64,000 bases of DNA, taken from positions 4,712,001 to 4,776,000 of the forward strand of contig NZ_CP011409.1 of NCBI RefSeq assembly GCF_001267925.1, read 5' to 3'. Each line of letters begins with the position of its first letter. Positions within the stretch are counted from its first letter, which is position 1. The translations under genes and the position numbers were made by a program. The notes under the pieces are model-generated. The model worked only from the letters and a program-made list of their open reading frames with translations. It was not told where the DNA came from and searched no databases. The DNA is from Herbaspirillum hiltneri N3. GTDB taxonomy: Bacteria; Pseudomonadota; Gammaproteobacteria; Burkholderiales; Burkholderiaceae_D. Positions 62,276 through 64,000 of this stretch are shown in pieces.

Positions 62276-62494
62276 CTACTTGGTACGGAACACGATACGT
62301 GCCCGGCTCAAATCATAAGGAGTCAGTTCCACCGTGACCTTATCTCCTGGGAGGATGCGAATATAGTTCATCCGCATTTTCCCGGAAATATGGCCGAGTA
62401 CAACATGTCCGTTTTCCAACTTAACTCTGAATGTCGCATTAGGCAGATTCTCCAGAATCTCGCCTTGCATCTGAATAACGTCGTCTTTTGCCAT
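62276..62494 (-). CDS. infA: Translation initiation factor IF-1
   Basis: 72 residues forming an S1/OB-fold: [20 protein letters not shown], then [20 protein letters not shown] and [26 protein letters not shown]-1 binds the 30S A site and assists IF-2 and IF-3. It lies between secY and rpmJ, 34 bases after secY. Confidence 0.98.
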   Translation of the reverse strand: MAKDDVIQMQGEILENLPNATFRVKLENGHVVLGHISGKMRMNYIRILPGDKVTVELTPYDLSRARIVFRTK

Positions 62495-62528
62495 TCGATC
62501 GTCTGTTCCTTTGGGCGCTACCCTTCAC

Positions 62529-63860
62529 CTATCGTGAAGTCATACCGCCCTTGAAATTTGCCTTGCGAAGCAACGATTCATACTGCTGAGACATTACATA
62601 ATTCTGGACCTGCGCCATGAAATCCATGGTGACGACCACAATAATCAGAAGAGAGGTTCCACCGAAGTAGAAAGGCACCTTCCAACGTGCGATCAAAAAT
62701 TCAGGCAACAAGCAAACCAATGTGATGTACACCGCACCGGCCAACGTCAAGCGCATCAAGATCTTGTCGATGTAACGGGCCGTCTGGTCGCCAGGACGAA
62801 TACCAGGAACAAACGCACCGCTCTTTTTCAGGTTATCTGCAGTTTCTTTGCTGTTGAAAACCAACGCAGTGTAGAAAAAACAGAAGAAAACAATTGCAAT
62901 CGCATACAGCAGCGCATGAATCGGTTCGCCCGGCGCCATCGATGCAGCCAAATCCTTCAAGAAACGAATGAAAGGATTCGATGTATCGCCGGAAGTGAAC
63001 CAGCTCGTGATCGTCGCCGGGAACAGGATGATCGACGAAGCGAAGATGGGAGGAATCACACCCGCCATATTCAGCTTCAGCGGCAAATGACTGCTTTGCC
63101 CGCCGTAGATCTTGTTACCGACCTGGCGCTTCGCATAGTTCACCAGGATCTTGCGTTGGCCGCGTTCAATGAACACCACCAGGAACGTCACCAGCGCGAC
63201 AATCACGCAGATCAGGATCGCCGACAATGCGCTCATCGAACCTGTACGAACCAGTTCAAACAAGCCACCCAATGCGTTCGGCAAACCAGCTGCGATACCG
63301 GCGAAGATAATGATCGAAATGCCATTACCCAAGCCGCGCTCTGTAATTTGCTCGCCCAGCCACATCAGGAACATCGTACCGGTCACCAGCGTCACGACCG
63401 TCGTCAGGCGAAACGCCAGACCCGGATCCAACACAAGACCGGCTTGCGACTCCAGTGCAACAGCAATACCCAGCGCCTGAAACGTTGCCAGCACCAGGGT
63501 GCCGTAGCGGGTGTACTGGGTAATCTTGCGACGCCCGGCTTCACCTTCTTTTTTCAACGCTTCGAGCTGCGGCGATACCACCGACAGCAACTGCATGATG
63601 ATCGACGCCGAGATGTACGGCATGATCCCAAGAGCGAAAATTGTGAAACGCGACAGGGCGCCGCCGGAGAACATGTTGAACATGCCCAAGATGCCGCCCT
63701 GGTTTTGTTTGAACAATTGCGCCAACTGCGTCGGGTCAATTCCTGGAACAGGAATGTGAGCACCGATGCGATATACAACTAATGCCGCCAGCAAAAACCA
63801 CAAACGGTTCCAAGGGAAACCTTTTGCAGCGCCTTTAGCAAGTTGAGGTGTAGTCGCCAA
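62529..63860 (-). CDS. secY: Protein translocase channel subunit SecY
   Basis: A 443-residue inner-membrane protein with ten helices forming the Sec channel. Recognisable blocks are [15 protein letters not shown] near residue 80, plug and lateral-gate regions, and the FLDGSTYA-like loop region replaced by [18 protein letters not shown] before helix 9. The start codon is TTG (MATTPQLAK) with GGAG correctly spaced. It follows rplO by 25 bases, the usual rplO-secY pair. Confidence 0.97.
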   Translation of the reverse strand: MATTPQLAKGAAKGFPWNRLWFLLAALVVYRIGAHIPVPGIDPTQLAQLFKQNQGGILGMFNMFSGGALSRFTIFALGIMPYISASIIMQLLSVVSPQLEALKKEGEAGRRKITQYTRYGTLVLATFQALGIAVALESQAGLVLDPGLAFRLTTVVTLVTGTMFLMWLGEQITERGLGNGISIIIFAGIAAGLPNALGGLFELVRTGSMSALSAILICVIVALVTFLVVFIERGQRKILVNYAKRQVGNKIYGGQSSHLPLKLNMAGVIPPIFASSIILFPATITSWFTSGDTSNPFIRFLKDLAASMAPGEPIHALLYAIAIVFFCFFYTALVFNSKETADNLKKSGAFVPGIRPGDQTARYIDKILMRLTLAGAVYITLVCLLPEFLIARWKVPFYFGGTSLLIIVVVTMDFMAQVQNYVMSQQYESLLRKANFKGGMTSR

Positions 63861-63885
63861 TTAATGCTCCGCGTCAAACGTCAGA

Positions 63886-64000
63886 TTAAGCTACCGAACC
63901 GCCGGCAGCTTCAATAGCTGCTTTTGCGCCCTTGGTAGCAATCAAACCTTTGACTGTTACTTTCTTGGTCAGCTCACCCGACAGAATGATGCGGACGACC
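63886..64000 (-). CDS. rplO: Ribosomal protein uL15, C-terminal part
   Basis: Partial gene cut by the window edge; about 37 residues are present, reading [18 protein letters not shown] and ending [11 protein letters not shown] before TAA. This is the conserved C-terminal end of uL15 ([19 protein letters not shown]). The rest of the gene and the spc operon lie beyond 64000. Confidence 0.96.
   Translation of the reverse strand, partial: VVRIILSGELTKKVTVKGLIATKGAKAAIEAAGGSVA

Overview
The window is chromosomal DNA from a GC-rich betaproteobacterium, most likely an Oxalobacteraceae member close to Herbaspirillum. The basis is the gene set and protein character (rplO-secY-infA-rpmJ-rpsM-rpsK-rpsD-rpoA-rplQ order, System II cytochrome c maturation, magnesium-type HemB, NasT-controlled nitrate uptake); no database search was possible. 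Nothing looks like a phage, plasmid, insertion sequence or CRISPR array, and no tRNA or rRNA gene was seen.

Region by region. 0-7 kb: a beta-hydroxyacid dehydrogenase and a LysR regulator, then a nitrate-assimilation operon read leftward (nrtA, nrtB, nrtD, a soluble PilJ/chemoreceptor-like protein) behind nasT. The nasT-nrtA gap holds a consensus sigma-54 promoter, NtrC-like sites and a two-hairpin ANTAR leader overlapping an intrinsic terminator, so uptake looks controlled at both initiation and elongation. 7-18 kb: an accessory stress island of small proteins (DUF3309, CsbD-type, BON, DUF883, ferritin-like, PA2169-type, glycine-zipper lipoprotein, two tiny membrane peptides) surrounding a sensor kinase, a LuxR-type response regulator and a stand-alone receiver. 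A repeated two-part sequence (TTGTCCTAC, 16 bases, GTCYTAT) lies upstream of several of these genes in the direction of transcription and may be a shared promoter or operator.

18-27.5 kb: a catabolic operon pairing trans-3-hydroxy-L-proline dehydratase and pyrroline-2-carboxylate reductase with LivHMGF transport genes; two paralogous binding proteins flank an Lrp-type regulator. 27.5-30.3 kb: a ZnuD-like TonB receptor and a small histidine-containing protein behind a 7-1-7 palindrome typical of Fur-family operators. 30-39 kb: a DksA-family protein with a very long N-terminal extension, a ThiF/MoeB enzyme, the gpmA-envC-ctpA operon, and divergently rhodanese-grxC-secB-SH3 protein-gpsA.

39-49 kb: msrPQ (methionine sulfoxide repair), a HAD phosphatase, resB-ccsB, a diheme cytochrome c4, engB and hemB, i.e. 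a haem/cytochrome neighbourhood. 49-54 kb: a Liv-type binding protein, an aldehyde dehydrogenase and an iron-type alcohol dehydrogenase with a divergent LysR regulator. 54-59 kb: 1-Cys peroxiredoxin, dsbD, cutA and a NodIJ-type ABC exporter. 59-64 kb: the ribosomal alpha operon with secY and the end of rplO. This operon has unusually wide gaps carrying terminator-like hairpins.
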